64,000 nucleotides of DNA from an uncultured Pelagibacteraceae bacterium (GCA_902634305.1 CACPJJ010000001.1:52569-116568); one strand, 5' to 3'. Shown: positions 27,357-37,220, counted from the stretch's first letter. Translations and numbers: made by a program. The notes: a model not told the origin generated them from the letters alone.

Positions 27357-27658
27357 TGCTTGTAAATATAAAAAAAAATTATTTTACTTTAATATTTACT
27401 ATTTTATTTCTTTATTTTTTTTTTAATCTTCTAGATGGTGAAAGAGGATTAATTTCATATTTTGAAAAAAAAACTATTTTGGAAAAATTAGATGACGAAA
27501 AAAATGAAATATCAAACAGAATTAATGAACTAGAATTTAAAAATTCACTTTTAACTGATAATTTAGATTTAGATTATATAGAAATTTTAATTCGAGAAAA
27601 GTTTTTATTTGGAAAAGAAGGTGAAAAAATCTATTTAATAAAAAGCAATGAAAATTAG
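27356..27658 (+). CDS. ftsB: FtsB/DivIC-family septum formation initiator
   Basis: Bitopic cell-division protein of the FtsQLB complex. A single membrane helix (residues 11-26) is followed by a coiled coil (about 34-68) and a short periplasmic end with [21 protein letters not shown], the conserved DivIC tail. 100 residues. Between eno and lipA; it overlaps lipA by 11 bases. In related alphaproteobacteria pdhABC and lpd usually follow ftsB, but not here. Confidence 0.85.
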   Translation: MLVNIKKNYFTLIFTILFLYFFFNLLDGERGLISYFEKKTILEKLDDEKNEISNRINELEFKNSLLTDNLDLDYIEILIREKFLFGKEGEKIYLIKSNEN

Positions 27659-28586
27659 ACATCCTGAAAAAATTAACAAACCTATTAATCCAATTAAAAA
27701 AAAACCAAATTGGATTAAATCAAAACTTACCAATAGCCAAGAATTCTTTTTAACAAAAAGTATAGTTAATCAGCATAAATTAAAAACTGTTTGCCAAGAA
27801 GCAAACTGCCCAAATATAACTGAATGCTGGAGCAAAAGGCACGCAACCTTTCTGATTATGGGAGACACATGTACTAGAGCATGTGCATTTTGTGATGTTA
27901 TTACTGGAAAACCAAAGCCATTAGATACACTAGAACCACTAAAAATTGCTTCTGCTATTAAAAAATTAAATTTAAAGCATGCTGTAATTACTTCTGTTGA
28001 TAGGGATGATCTTATCGACGGTGGAGCTAAGCATTTTTATGAAGTTATAAAAGAAACAAGAAAACAAAATCCTCAAACAACCATAGAAGTTTTAACTCCT
28101 GATTTTTTAAGAAAAGCAAATGCATATAAAAAAGTTGTTGAAGCTAAACCTGATGTATTTAATCATAATATTGAAACAGTTCCTGGCCTTTATAGACAAG
28201 TTAGACCAGGATCTAGATATTTTGCTTCACTTGAACTTCTAAAAAATACAAAAAAAATTGATAAAAATATTTTTACAAAATCTGGTTTAATGGTTGGATT
28301 GGGTGAAAATAAGGATGAAATTCTTCAAGTAATGGATGATCTAAGAGTTGCCGAAGTTGATTTTTTAACAATAGGACAGTACTTACAACCTTCCGTTAAA
28401 CATCATCCTCTTCATAGATATTATGCTCCTGATGAATTTGATGAATTAAAAAATATTGCAATATCAAAAGGTTTTTTATTAGTATCTTCATCACCACTTA
28501 CAAGATCTTCATATCATGCTGATGAAGATTTTGCTGTGCTTCAAAAAAATAGATTAAATCAAACTAATGCCCAAAGCATCAGTTAA
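27648..28586 (+). CDS. lipA: Lipoyl synthase
   Basis: Radical-SAM enzyme inserting two sulfurs into protein-bound octanoyl groups of 2-oxoacid dehydrogenases and GcvH. The auxiliary cluster cysteines are in [13 protein letters not shown] near residue 50, and the radical-SAM motif is [10 protein letters not shown] near 80 (CxxxCxxC). The C-terminal [10 protein letters not shown] closes the auxiliary cluster. Length 312. It overlaps the following coq10-like gene by 20 bases. Confidence 0.96.
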   Translation: MKIRHPEKINKPINPIKKKPNWIKSKLTNSQEFFLTKSIVNQHKLKTVCQEANCPNITECWSKRHATFLIMGDTCTRACAFCDVITGKPKPLDTLEPLKIASAIKKLNLKHAVITSVDRDDLIDGGAKHFYEVIKETRKQNPQTTIEVLTPDFLRKANAYKKVVEAKPDVFNHNIETVPGLYRQVRPGSRYFASLELLKNTKKIDKNIFTKSGLMVGLGENKDEILQVMDDLRVAEVDFLTIGQYLQPSVKHHPLHRYYAPDEFDELKNIAISKGFLLVSSSPLTRSSYHADEDFAVLQKNRLNQTNAQSIS

Positions 28587-29016
28587 AAGATCAATTGAAT
28601 GTAAAAAAGAACAGTTAATTGATCTTGTTCTTGATATAGAAAAATATCCTCAATTTGTTCCTTTTTGCTTAGGTTCAAAAATTTATGAAAAAAAAGAAAA
28701 AGGTGATTTATTATTAATTATTGCAGATTTAACAATTGGAAAAGGTCTTTTTAAAGATACTTATAAAAGTAATGTAAAATTTAATAAAAAAAATGACTCA
28801 ATTTATGTAACTAATCTTGATGGTCCATTAAAACATTTAGAAAATAAATGGCATTTTAGAGAAAATAATAAAATTACAGATGTTTCCTTTGATGTTGATT
28901 TTGAACTAAAAAACCATTTTTTAAATATTGTTATGACAAAATCTTTCCAATTTGGTTTAGATAAAATTGCTGATGCTTTTCAAAAAAGAGCAGAGAAATT
29001 ATTTAGCAAAACCTAA
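28567..29016 (+). CDS. RatA/Coq10-type START-domain protein
   Basis: Small lipid-binding START/polyketide-cyclase fold protein. The family motif [20 protein letters not shown] is near residue 19, and [16 protein letters not shown] is in the C-terminal half. Members bind ubiquinone (Coq10) or, in E. coli RatA, act on ribosomes. Next to lipA it is the standard alphaproteobacterial neighbour, which favours a quinone role. 149 residues. Its end overlaps convergent cinA by 18 bases. Confidence 0.85.
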   Translation: MPKASVKRSIECKKEQLIDLVLDIEKYPQFVPFCLGSKIYEKKEKGDLLLIIADLTIGKGLFKDTYKSNVKFNKKNDSIYVTNLDGPLKHLENKWHFRENNKITDVSFDVDFELKNHFLNIVMTKSFQFGLDKIADAFQKRAEKLFSKT

Positions 29017-29472
29017 AATTAAATTTAAAGCTTTATTTACTGTAGCCTTTTGAATTAAAATTCTTTTATTACTTTTAAAGTAGTTTTTTTTTACTAAAAT
29101 TTTACTACCCTTTTTAATACCTATATAGACTAAACCAATAGGTTTTTCTTTAGTTCCACCTCTTGGTCCAGCAATCCCAGTTATTGATACAGAAACATGA
29201 GTTTTACTAATTTTGCTTAAATTTTTAACCATAGCTAAACAAGTTTCATAACTTACAGCGCCATGTTTGATTATTATTCTTTTAGGAACTTTAAGAATAT
29301 TAATTTTAGCTTGATTTGAATATGTAACTAAACCAAGAGTAAATATCTTAGAAGAACCATTTATTGATGTAATAGAGCTTGAAAGCAAGCCTCCAGTACA
29401 AGATTCTGCAAAAGATATTTTTAACCTTTTTTTACTTAATAATTTCACAACTTTTTGAGAAATTTTTTTCAT
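28999..29472 (-). CDS. pncC: CinA C-terminal domain protein (NMN amidohydrolase, PncC type)
   Basis: Deamidates nicotinamide mononucleotide in pyridine-nucleotide salvage. The motifs are ISFAESCTGGLLSSSITSI near residue 16, HGAVSYETCLAMVKNLSK and VSITGIAGPRGGTKEKPIGL. I place the start at the ATG at 29472 (MKKISQK), overlapping the pgpA stop by ATGA. The longer frame upstream adds 18 residues unlike the family. Stand-alone C-domain of about 157 residues, without the CinA N-terminal MoCF domain. Confidence 0.9.
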   Translation of the reverse strand: MKKISQKVVKLLSKKRLKISFAESCTGGLLSSSITSINGSSKIFTLGLVTYSNQAKINILKVPKRIIIKHGAVSYETCLAMVKNLSKISKTHVSVSITGIAGPRGGTKEKPIGLVYIGIKKGSKILVKKNYFKSNKRILIQKATVNKALNLILGFAK

Positions 29473-29960
29473 GAAGTAATTACCATATATAAAACAAGTA
29501 CAGCTACAACATACAATCCTGCACAAACATCATCCATAATAACACCAAAACTATTCTTAAAGTTTTTATCATAGTAGCTAACCGGATAGGGTTTGGTTAT
29601 GTCAAAAATTCTAAATAGAATAAACATAATAAAATAAAAGGTTAGTATTTGACTCGTTTCTTTATCACCTATATGAGCAATTTCATAAAGACAAATAGGA
29701 ATAGATTGACCAATAAATTCATCTATAACAACTTCTTTAGGATCTTTGTTGTCTAGGTCTTTTATAAATATATTTACTGCATAAAGTGAAACTAAAAATA
29801 TAATGATAACCCCAATTAAAATAATGTTTGGCGAAAGATTTATTATATGGAATAAAAAAAATAAAAATATTATTGTTGCCAAAGAAGCATAACTACCTGG
29901 TATTTTTTTTAATTTTCCTATACCTATTAATGTAACAAACAAAAAAATTAATTTATTCAT
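29469..29960 (-). CDS. pgpA: Phosphatidylglycerophosphatase A
   Basis: Dephosphorylates phosphatidylglycerol phosphate to phosphatidylglycerol in the inner membrane, downstream of CdsA (6326-6982). The N-terminal GIGKLKKIPGSYASLATII matches the family GxGxxPxxPGTxGS motif. DPKEVVIDEFIGQSIPI near residue 74 is the active-site region. Several membrane helices; 163 residues. It sits between ispDF and cinA with 8- and 4-base overlaps. Confidence 0.92.
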   Translation of the reverse strand: MNKLIFLFVTLIGIGKLKKIPGSYASLATIIFLFFLFHIINLSPNIILIGVIIIFLVSLYAVNIFIKDLDNKDPKEVVIDEFIGQSIPICLYEIAHIGDKETSQILTFYFIMFILFRIFDITKPYPVSYYDKNFKNSFGVIMDDVCAGLYVVAVLVLYMVITS

Positions 29961-31050
29961 ATTTACTAATCGAGATTATAGATTCACAGGCAATAGCATT
30001 TTCTTTTCCTATTATACCTAATTTTTCTACAGTTTTTCCTTTAAGATTAATAATATTTTTATTTATATTCATTAACTTAGATAAAGAATTTATAATTTTA
30101 TTCCTATATTTTGAAACTTTTGGTCTTTCGCAAATTAAATTAATATCTAGGTTATTAATATAATAATTATTATTTATTAAATTAAAAATAATAGGTTTTA
30201 ACATTTTTGGAGATCTTATATTTTTAAATTTACTTTTATTACTTGGATATAACGAACCAATATCTTTTTTTCTAAGAGCACCAAGTAATGCATCAATAAT
30301 ACAATGAAGAATAACATCACCATCTGAGTGTCCTTTTAGACCTGAGTGAAAAGGAATTTTGATACCACCTAAATATAATTTTTTGTTTTGGATTAATTTA
30401 TGTATGTCGAATCCAATACCATAAAATGTTTTAATTTCATTTTTGAGAAGATCTATTTTTTTTGTTATTTTTATATTTTTTTCATCCCCTTTAATAAATT
30501 TTACTTTTTTATTATTATTTAAAAATAATGCAGATTCATCAGATACAGACATTTTATTTCTTTTTGACAAATTATATAAAATTTTATAATCAAAACATTG
30601 AGGTGTTTGTGTTAGAAGTACTTGCTGTCTTTTTAAATTAATTACTTTTTTTTTATAAATGTATTTGGTTGAATTATTTGTATTTATATAAGGCACTACT
30701 GCTTTATTACTTTTTAAATTTTTATTTAAATTATTTAGTAGTTTAATAGAAAAATTTGGTCTTGCAGCATCATGGATAAATACATTTTTTATTTTCTTAT
30801 TTTTTAAATACTTTAAAGCTTCAAAAGATGAATCAGATCTTTCTTTTCCACCTTTAATTACTTTAACATTGGGTATTTTAATTTGTTTATTTGAGACAAG
30901 AATTATTTTTTTAAATAGCTTTGATTTTTTTGCTTTTTCAATCGAATGCATAAATAAGGGCTTATTTTTATACTTAATGAACTGTTTTTTTTCTTTAGGA
31001 TTAAAACGTTTACCTTTACCTGCTGCAAGTAGTATAAAACAATTATTCAT
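29953..31050 (-). CDS. ispDF: Bifunctional IspD/IspF of the MEP pathway
   Basis: Fusion catalysing MEP cytidylylation (IspD) and MEcPP formation (IspF). IspD half: FILLAAGKGKRFNPKEKKQF at the N-terminus and HDAARPNFSIKLL near residue 93. IspF half from about 205: GIGFDIHKLIQNKKLYLGG and GLKGHSDGDVILHCIIDALL with zinc ligands Asp and His; KGKTVEKLGIIGKENAIAC near the end. Length 365, on the short side for this alphaproteobacterial fusion. IspE is not in the window. Divergent from ntrY with a 36-base gap. Confidence 0.95.
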   Translation of the reverse strand: MNNCFILLAAGKGKRFNPKEKKQFIKYKNKPLFMHSIEKAKKSKLFKKIILVSNKQIKIPNVKVIKGGKERSDSSFEALKYLKNKKIKNVFIHDAARPNFSIKLLNNLNKNLKSNKAVVPYINTNNSTKYIYKKKVINLKRQQVLLTQTPQCFDYKILYNLSKRNKMSVSDESALFLNNNKKVKFIKGDEKNIKITKKIDLLKNEIKTFYGIGFDIHKLIQNKKLYLGGIKIPFHSGLKGHSDGDVILHCIIDALLGALRKKDIGSLYPSNKSKFKNIRSPKMLKPIIFNLINNNYYINNLDINLICERPKVSKYRNKIINSLSKLMNINKNIINLKGKTVEKLGIIGKENAIACESIISISKYE

Positions 31051-31086
31051 GTATTATTTTTTCTAATTTATATATATTTTTAATTT

Positions 31087-32862
31087 ATGCTAAGTTTTAT
31101 AAAAAGACATATATTTATAATTTTAATATTTATTTTCACTTTATCTGTAACTTTTTTAACATTTTTAACATTTATAGGAAAAAGCTTCATTTTAATTAAT
31201 GAGAATAATTTAAATTATATTTTATATGTAAATATAGGCTTATTATTATTTTTTTTTGTTATTATATTTAGTGAAATTTCAAGCTCAATTAAAAATAATA
31301 TAAATGTGAGAGGCTCTATAGCTAACAGAAAATACATAGTTTTTTTTTCCCTGTTTACCTTAATACCCTCGTTACTCATTTCTATATTTTCTTTATTTTT
31401 ATTTTCATTTGCTTTAGAGAAATATTTCGACAATAAAATAACACTAGCTGTAAATAATTCATATGAATTGGCAAAAAATTATATAGATGAGAAAAGAAAT
31501 AAAATTGAGTCAGATATAATTCTTGTTTCCTTTGACTTAAATAAAAATGTTCAAATTTTTCAAAATAATATAAGTTCACTACAAAATTTTTTAGATACAC
31601 AAAGATATTTAAGAAATATTGATCAAATACATATAATAGATAAAGATCAAAATATATTAATCTCATCATCAAATTCAGAATATGTTCCAGTAGAACAAAA
31701 AGCTATAAATATGGTTTTAAATGATGATAAGCCATTAAAGATAATTAATGCATTTGAAAGTAAATCTGCGGCAATAATTAAAATTCCCTCTATTGATAAT
31801 GCATTTTTATATGTAGTTAAATTTCTTGATCAAGATATTTCAAATTATTTAAAAGAATCACAGGAGGCTATAAATTTCTATTATACAGTTGAAGATCAAA
31901 GAACAGGAATTAAGTTTTCATTTGCACTTATATATATTATTATTGTTGCTCTTCTATTATTCTTATCTATTACTATTGCAATAAAATTTTCTTCAAGGTT
32001 TTTTATATCAATTAATAATTTAATATCTGCGTCCAAAGAAATAGGTTATGGAAACTTAAATACAAAAGTTCCCAATATTATTGCAGATAAGGAAATTGAG
32101 TTATTAAATAAAAATTTTAATTCAATGATAATTCAACTAAAGGAACAACAAGAAAAACTTGTTATTTCTGAAAGACATGAGGCTTGGGAACATGTAGCTA
32201 GAAAACTTGCTCATGAAATTAAAAATCCTCTTACACCTATTCAGTTAACAATTGATAATTTAAAATCTAAATATGAAAAATATATAGATAGTTCAGATAA
32301 AGAGAAATACAGCAAAAATTTAAATATGATTTTATCGCAAATCAAGCAAATCGAAAATCTTGTGAATGAATTTTCTGATTTTGCCAGAATGCCAAAACCT
32401 ATGTTTACGATTAACAATTTAGTTAGCTTGGTAAATTCCAATATTGATCTACTAAAAAAAACGGATCAAACAATTAATATTAATCTTTTATTTTCTAAAA
32501 ATGATGATTTAAATCTATCTTGTGACTATGAACAGATAAGTCGTGTTATTTTTAATTTAATTAAAAATTCTATAGAAAGTATACAAGAAAAAGCTTTAAA
32601 AATAGGTGATTTTAATAAAAAGATTAGTATAGAAATAAAAAGGATAAACAACTATATAGCTATTAATATATTTGATAATGGTATTGGGTTCTCAAAAAAA
32701 GTTACAAGAGAAACTATAAAACCTTATTATACAACTAAGAAAAAGGGAACTGGATTAGGATTGTCAATAGTAAATAAAGTTATTAATGACCACAATGGAA
32801 CAATTGAATTTAAATCTGATTCTATAGGAACTAATATAATTATAAATTTACCAATTAAATAA
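31087..32862 (+). CDS. ntrY: NtrY-type sensor histidine kinase lacking a PAS domain
   Basis: Membrane sensor kinase partner of NtrX. Hydrophobic N-terminal segments (residues 9-32, 40-62, 82-108) are followed by an extracytoplasmic region of about 165 residues, another membrane helix near 275-300 and a HAMP-like segment ending near 355. HisKA follows directly, with phospho-acceptor His376 in LAHEIKNPLTPIQ. The ATPase domain ends with KGTGLGLSIVNKVI. No PAS domain fits between HAMP and HisKA, unlike typical NtrY (above 700 residues). It precedes ntrX by 12 bases. Confidence 0.88.
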   Translation: MLSFIKRHIFIILIFIFTLSVTFLTFLTFIGKSFILINENNLNYILYVNIGLLLFFFVIIFSEISSSIKNNINVRGSIANRKYIVFFSLFTLIPSLLISIFSLFLFSFALEKYFDNKITLAVNNSYELAKNYIDEKRNKIESDIILVSFDLNKNVQIFQNNISSLQNFLDTQRYLRNIDQIHIIDKDQNILISSSNSEYVPVEQKAINMVLNDDKPLKIINAFESKSAAIIKIPSIDNAFLYVVKFLDQDISNYLKESQEAINFYYTVEDQRTGIKFSFALIYIIIVALLLFLSITIAIKFSSRFFISINNLISASKEIGYGNLNTKVPNIIADKEIELLNKNFNSMIIQLKEQQEKLVISERHEAWEHVARKLAHEIKNPLTPIQLTIDNLKSKYEKYIDSSDKEKYSKNLNMILSQIKQIENLVNEFSDFARMPKPMFTINNLVSLVNSNIDLLKKTDQTININLLFSKNDDLNLSCDYEQISRVIFNLIKNSIESIQEKALKIGDFNKKISIEIKRINNYIAINIFDNGIGFSKKVTRETIKPYYTTKKKGTGLGLSIVNKVINDHNGTIEFKSDSIGTNIIINLPIK

Positions 32863-32874
32863 TAAATAAAAAAA

Positions 32875-34230
32875 ATGTCCGCTGAAATTTTAATAATCGA
32901 TGATAATTCTGACATAAGAGAAATACTTAATGATTTGATCATTGAAGCTGGTTATTCTACTAGGCTCGCAGCAAATTATAATCAAGCGCTTACCGAAATA
33001 GATAAAAAACTACCCGATGTTGCAATTATTGATGTTAAATTAGACAAAGGTGACAATGATGGAATTGAGCTTTTAAATCATATTAAAAATAAAAATGTCA
33101 ATGTTCCTGTAATAATTATTTCTGGCCATGCAAATATAGATATGGCAATTAAATCACTGAAATCTGGAGCATTTGAATTTATACAAAAACCTTTTGACAA
33201 AGAAAGGTTAATGAATTTTATAAGGAGAGCAGTTGAAAACTTAAACCTAAAAAAACAAAATGAAAATTTAGAAAGCAAATTATATCATACATTCGATTTA
33301 ATTGGAAAAAGTCAAAATATATTATCTATTAAAGATCAAATTGAAAAAGTTTCAACTTCAGAGAGCAGAGTATTTATTTCAGGTCCAACTGGATCTGGAA
33401 AAGAACTTGTTGCTAGAAAAATTTACAGAAAGTCAAAAAGAAATAATGGTGCATTTATTATATTAAATGGAGCACTTTTAGATTCAGATAAATATGAAGT
33501 TGAGCTGTTAGGTGAAGAAAAAAATGATGGTTCAATAGTTTATGGTGCTCTTGAAAAAGCAACTGGTGGAATTTTGTTAATTGATGAAATAACAGAAATA
33601 CCACTAGATACACAATCAAAAATTTTAAGAATTCTTATTGATCAAAAATTTAAAAGAATAAACGGATCACATGATATCAAAGTAGATGTGAGAATTTTTT
33701 CATCTACAAGTAAGGATATTAAAAAAGAAATTAATAATGGAAATTTTAGAGAAGATTTGTTTCATAGATTAAATGTATTTAACATAACAATTGATCCGTT
33801 AAGTAAAAGGATAGAAGATATTCCATTACTAAGTGAATATTTTGTAGATAATATTTGTAGTAACTATAGTATAAAACCTTTCAAACTGCAGGATAACAAT
33901 TATCTATTAAATTATAATTGGCCTGGAAATGTTAGAGAATTAAGAAATCTAATTGAAAGAGTTACAATACTTTCTCAAGGAAAAAATGAAGATAGTATAC
34001 TAAATATAATTAAGGAATCTTTAACTCAAAATGAAAATGATAAATTTTCTATTAGCAAAACCCTTGATTATACATTGAGGGAAGCTAGAGAAAATTTTGA
34101 AAAAGAATATCTGATAACTCAATTAAAAAAATTCTCAGGAAATATATCTAAAACAGCACGTTTTGTTGGTATGGAAAGGTCTGCTTTACACAGAAAACTT
34201 AAAATGCTCGGTGTTAAAGATTTAAATTAA
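32875..34230 (+). CDS. ntrX: NtrX-type response regulator (AAA+ and Fis HTH)
   Basis: Response regulator paired with NtrY. The receiver domain has phospho-acceptor Asp53. The AAA+ domain has Walker A GPTGSGKELVARKIY near residue 165 and Walker B GGILLIDEITEI near 231. The Fis-type helix-turn-helix is GNISKTARFVGMERSALHR near 424. The sigma-54 contact loop GAFTGA is not present; its place reads EEKNDGSIVYGALEKATGG. So it probably does not activate sigma-54, as for other NtrX proteins. Length 451. The stop overlaps the trkA ATG by one base. Confidence 0.9.
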   Translation: MSAEILIIDDNSDIREILNDLIIEAGYSTRLAANYNQALTEIDKKLPDVAIIDVKLDKGDNDGIELLNHIKNKNVNVPVIIISGHANIDMAIKSLKSGAFEFIQKPFDKERLMNFIRRAVENLNLKKQNENLESKLYHTFDLIGKSQNILSIKDQIEKVSTSESRVFISGPTGSGKELVARKIYRKSKRNNGAFIILNGALLDSDKYEVELLGEEKNDGSIVYGALEKATGGILLIDEITEIPLDTQSKILRILIDQKFKRINGSHDIKVDVRIFSSTSKDIKKEINNGNFREDLFHRLNVFNITIDPLSKRIEDIPLLSEYFVDNICSNYSIKPFKLQDNNYLLNYNWPGNVRELRNLIERVTILSQGKNEDSILNIIKESLTQNENDKFSISKTLDYTLREARENFEKEYLITQLKKFSGNISKTARFVGMERSALHRKLKMLGVKDLN

Positions 34231-35597
34231 TGAATATAATTATTTGTGGAGCAGGTAGAGTAGGTTTTACTATTGCAAAATTACTCTCTGAACAAAATCA
34301 CTCAATTACCATGATAGATCAATCAAGTGAGGATATTCAGAAGATTAACGATGCTCTCGATGTAAAGGCTATAGTTGGTAAAGCAACGTCACCAACTATA
34401 CTTGAAAGTGCCAATTCTAAAGACGCAGATATGATTATTGCAGTAACGAAAAACGACGAAATAAATATGATGATTTGTCAAATTGCATATTCATTATTTA
34501 AAATACCAAAGAAAATTGCAAGGATAAGGGCACAAGATTATTTAAACCCAAAATTTTCAAAATTATATAATAAAGAAAATTTACCTATTGACGTAATAAT
34601 CTCTCCCGAGATAGAAATTGCAAATTCTATACAACGAAAATTAGAGTCCCCAGGTGCTTTAGATAATGTACCTTTTGCAGAAAATAAAATTAAACTTTTG
34701 GAAATTTTAATTGAAGATTCGTGTCCAATATCTGAAATTAAACTTAATGAATTAACAAAAAAATTCCCAAAATTAAATGCAAATATTCTTGGAGTTATAA
34801 GAGATGAGAAATTTATTTTTCTTAAAAAAAATGACGTAATGAAAAAAGGTGATAAAGCCTACGTAATAATTAATTCTCAACAAATGAAAGAAACACTTTT
34901 TGCATTTGGACATGATGAAAAAATTTCAAATAAAATTTTAATAATTGGAGGAGGGAACATAGGTTTCAATCTTGCCAAAAACATTGAAAATAGCTTTGAA
35001 GATGCAAGATTAAAAATTATTGAAAAAGATAAAAATAGGGCTGAGCACATTGCAAATGAATTAAATAATACAATAGTTATTAATGGAAATGGACTAGATG
35101 AAGATATTTTAGCTGAAGTTAATTTAGAAGATGTTGAAACTGTAATTGCTTTAACAAATGATGATGAAGATAATTTAATGGTAAGTGTTCTTGTTGAAAA
35201 ATTTTCTAAAGATAAAAAAACTATGGCTTTAATAAATAAGCCAAATTATTCGTTATTACAATCATCATTAAAAATAGATGATCTTATAGACCCACGTATG
35301 ACAACTGTATCTAGTATATTAAAACATGTTCATAAGGGAACTATTGAAAATGCATACACAATATTGAATGGTGATTACGAAGTAATTGAAGCTGAAATCA
35401 TTGAAACTTCTGAGCTTATTAATAAAGAATTGAAAAATTGTGAACTTCCAGACGAAATTAGAATTGGTGCAGTGTTAAGAGAAAATGAAATTATAATTCC
35501 AAGATCAAGTTTTGTTTTTAAAAAACAAGATACAGTAGTTTTTTTAACTAAGAGGGATCAGTTACCGTTAGTTGAAAGCATGTTCAGATTAAGCTAA
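34230..35597 (+). CDS. trkA: Trk potassium uptake NAD-binding protein TrkA
   Basis: Peripheral gating subunit of the Trk potassium channel. Two RCK/Rossmann NAD-binding domains begin MNIIICGAGRVGFTIAKLL and ILIIGGGNIGFNLAKNI (near residue 235). Each is followed by a TrkA-C domain. Length 455, full size. Follows ntrYX, the usual alphaproteobacterial neighbourhood, and precedes trkH by ten bases. Confidence 0.95.
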   Translation: MNIIICGAGRVGFTIAKLLSEQNHSITMIDQSSEDIQKINDALDVKAIVGKATSPTILESANSKDADMIIAVTKNDEINMMICQIAYSLFKIPKKIARIRAQDYLNPKFSKLYNKENLPIDVIISPEIEIANSIQRKLESPGALDNVPFAENKIKLLEILIEDSCPISEIKLNELTKKFPKLNANILGVIRDEKFIFLKKNDVMKKGDKAYVIINSQQMKETLFAFGHDEKISNKILIIGGGNIGFNLAKNIENSFEDARLKIIEKDKNRAEHIANELNNTIVINGNGLDEDILAEVNLEDVETVIALTNDDEDNLMVSVLVEKFSKDKKTMALINKPNYSLLQSSLKIDDLIDPRMTTVSSILKHVHKGTIENAYTILNGDYEVIEAEIIETSELINKELKNCELPDEIRIGAVLRENEIIIPRSSFVFKKQDTVVFLTKRDQLPLVESMFRLS

Positions 35598-35607
35598 GTA
35601 TAAAAAT

Positions 35608-37014
35608 ATGAATCGATTAATCCTAAATTATTTAGGTGCTTTTTTTATTTTATTATCAATTTTATCTTTTTTTAATATAATTTATTCTTATTATTTTAAT
35701 TTATATTTAAACATCGATACTTATTTTTACACATTTTTAATTTCATTTATAATTGGGATGGCATCATTAATTAAAAATAAAATTGAAGTTAAAATCACCA
35801 TCTATACAAAGATTTTTGTAGTAATTATCGGTTATTTATCAATACCTTTAATTATTTCAATTCCATATTATTTTAGCATATACAATCTATCTTTCATAAA
35901 CAGTTATTTTGAATCGATGTCAGGATTTTCATCTACTGGATTTACAGTTTTTGAAAATATAAAACATCTAGACCAAAGTTTAATTTTGTGGAGATCAACA
36001 TCACAATGGATTGGTGGTATTTATTTTTTATTTTCTATATTACTTTTAATTGATATTTTTGATAATAATTTAAAAAAATCATTAACCAATTTTATATCAT
36101 TCAATTATTCTGAAACATTCAAACAATCATCCAAAATTTTTTTATTATATCTAGTTTTAACATTTTTTTTATTTATTTTATTGAAATTAATTAATGTTAG
36201 AACTTTTGATGCCTTTAATCTTGCAATGACAGTAATTTCTTCAGGAGGTTTTTTACCAGTAAATGATATTCAAAATATTATCAATACTAATTTTAAAGAA
36301 ATATTTTTTTCTTTCTTAATGCTTTTCTCATTTTTCAGTTTATTTTTAATTTATAATATCTTTTTTTTAAAACAAAGAAGTATTAATTTTTTTGCTGAAG
36401 ATATTTATCTATTTTTTTATTTTTTATTTTTGTTAATTATTTTTTTCATTTTTTTTAATTTTGATTATAATTTTTCTACAATTCTTTTTTCTTTAACCAG
36501 CAGCATGTCTAATATAGGTATTTCTTTTAATGATTCTCCTTCTAATTTATGGTTTATATTTTTGATAATAGTAATAATTGGTGGTTCTTTTTTCTCTACC
36601 AGTTCTGGAATAAGATTTTTAAAAATTTATTTTTTATTTAGACACTCATTGAATGAAATATTATCCTATTCAAAACCTAACAACATATTTGTTAACAAAT
36701 TCCATCTAATATCATCAAGCATTGAACAAAAGGACATTAATAAATATTTTTTATCAGTTTTGATATTTATAATTTCACTATTTGTTGTCACATGTTTACT
36801 TTCTATTCTTGGTATAAATTTTGAAGAGTCATTTAAATTAGGAATTTTAACCCTAATGAATACAGTTAATTCTTCAATGTATGATTTAAATAATTTTGAT
36901 TTTATGGGTTTAAATTCTTTATCAAAAATAGTCATGATTATATTTATGGTTATTGGTAGAGTTGAACTGTTAACTATTCTAATAATTGTTAAAAAATTTA
37001 TTTTTAAAAGTTAA
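35608..37014 (+). CDS. trkH: Trk potassium uptake membrane subunit TrkH
   Basis: Potassium-translocating membrane subunit with four M1-P-M2 repeats. Selectivity-filter segments visible include MSGFSSTGFTVFEN near residue 104, VISSGGFLPVND near 209, SMSNIGISFND near 299 and LMNTVNSSMYDL near 415. Very Phe-rich and AT-biased codons; 468 residues. It partners with TrkA immediately upstream. Confidence 0.92.
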   Translation: MNRLILNYLGAFFILLSILSFFNIIYSYYFNLYLNIDTYFYTFLISFIIGMASLIKNKIEVKITIYTKIFVVIIGYLSIPLIISIPYYFSIYNLSFINSYFESMSGFSSTGFTVFENIKHLDQSLILWRSTSQWIGGIYFLFSILLLIDIFDNNLKKSLTNFISFNYSETFKQSSKIFLLYLVLTFFLFILLKLINVRTFDAFNLAMTVISSGGFLPVNDIQNIINTNFKEIFFSFLMLFSFFSLFLIYNIFFLKQRSINFFAEDIYLFFYFLFLLIIFFIFFNFDYNFSTILFSLTSSMSNIGISFNDSPSNLWFIFLIIVIIGGSFFSTSSGIRFLKIYFLFRHSLNEILSYSKPNNIFVNKFHLISSSIEQKDINKYFLSVLIFIISLFVVTCLLSILGINFEESFKLGILTLMNTVNSSMYDLNNFDFMGLNSLSKIVMIIFMVIGRVELLTILIIVKKFIFKS

Positions 37015-37040
37015 ATTTATATTATATAAGACCTTACAAT

Positions 37041-37117
37041 GCGCCCTTAGCTCAGCTGGATAGAGCATCGGTTTTCTAAACCGAGGGTCGGAGGTTCGAA
37101 TCCTCCAGGGCGCGCCA
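37041..37117 (+). tRNA. tRNA-Arg (anticodon TCT)
   Basis: Complete cloverleaf: acceptor GCGCCCT pairs with AGGGCGC, the D arm has GCTC/GAGC, and the anticodon stem TCGGT/ACCGA encloses loop TTTCTAA (anticodon TCT, reads AGA/AGG). The T arm is GGAGG-TTCGAAT-CCTCC. The discriminator is G and CCA is encoded. AGA is the arginine codon favoured by this AT-rich genome. Confidence 0.97.
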
Positions 37118-37183
37118 TTTTTACCTATCTAATAAGCTTTTTTTAATATTGATGATATCTCTTGTTTCTGCTTTACTTAGGTT

Positions 37184-37204
37184 AATTCAAATTCAATTTG
37201 AATT
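37184..37204. repeat. Perfect 10-bp inverted repeat upstream of aapJ
   Basis: AATTCAAATT and AATTTGAATT flank a single central C (37194). It can be a protein-binding dyad or a hairpin within the candidate aapJ leader. Confidence 0.8.
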
Positions 37205-37220
37205 ATTTGTTAACAAATAA
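37203..37220. repeat. Perfect 18-bp palindrome upstream of aapJ
   Basis: TTATTTGTT and AACAAATAA abut with no spacer, 20 bases before the aapJ start. The lack of a loop makes it better as a DNA operator dyad than as an RNA hairpin. It shares bases 37203-37204 with the adjoining inverted repeat. Confidence 0.75.

Noticed and set aside
29473..29526. N-terminal extension of the CinA-type gene
   Set aside because: Cys-rich residues unlike the family, entirely inside pgpA. The ATGA overlap start at 29472 fits.
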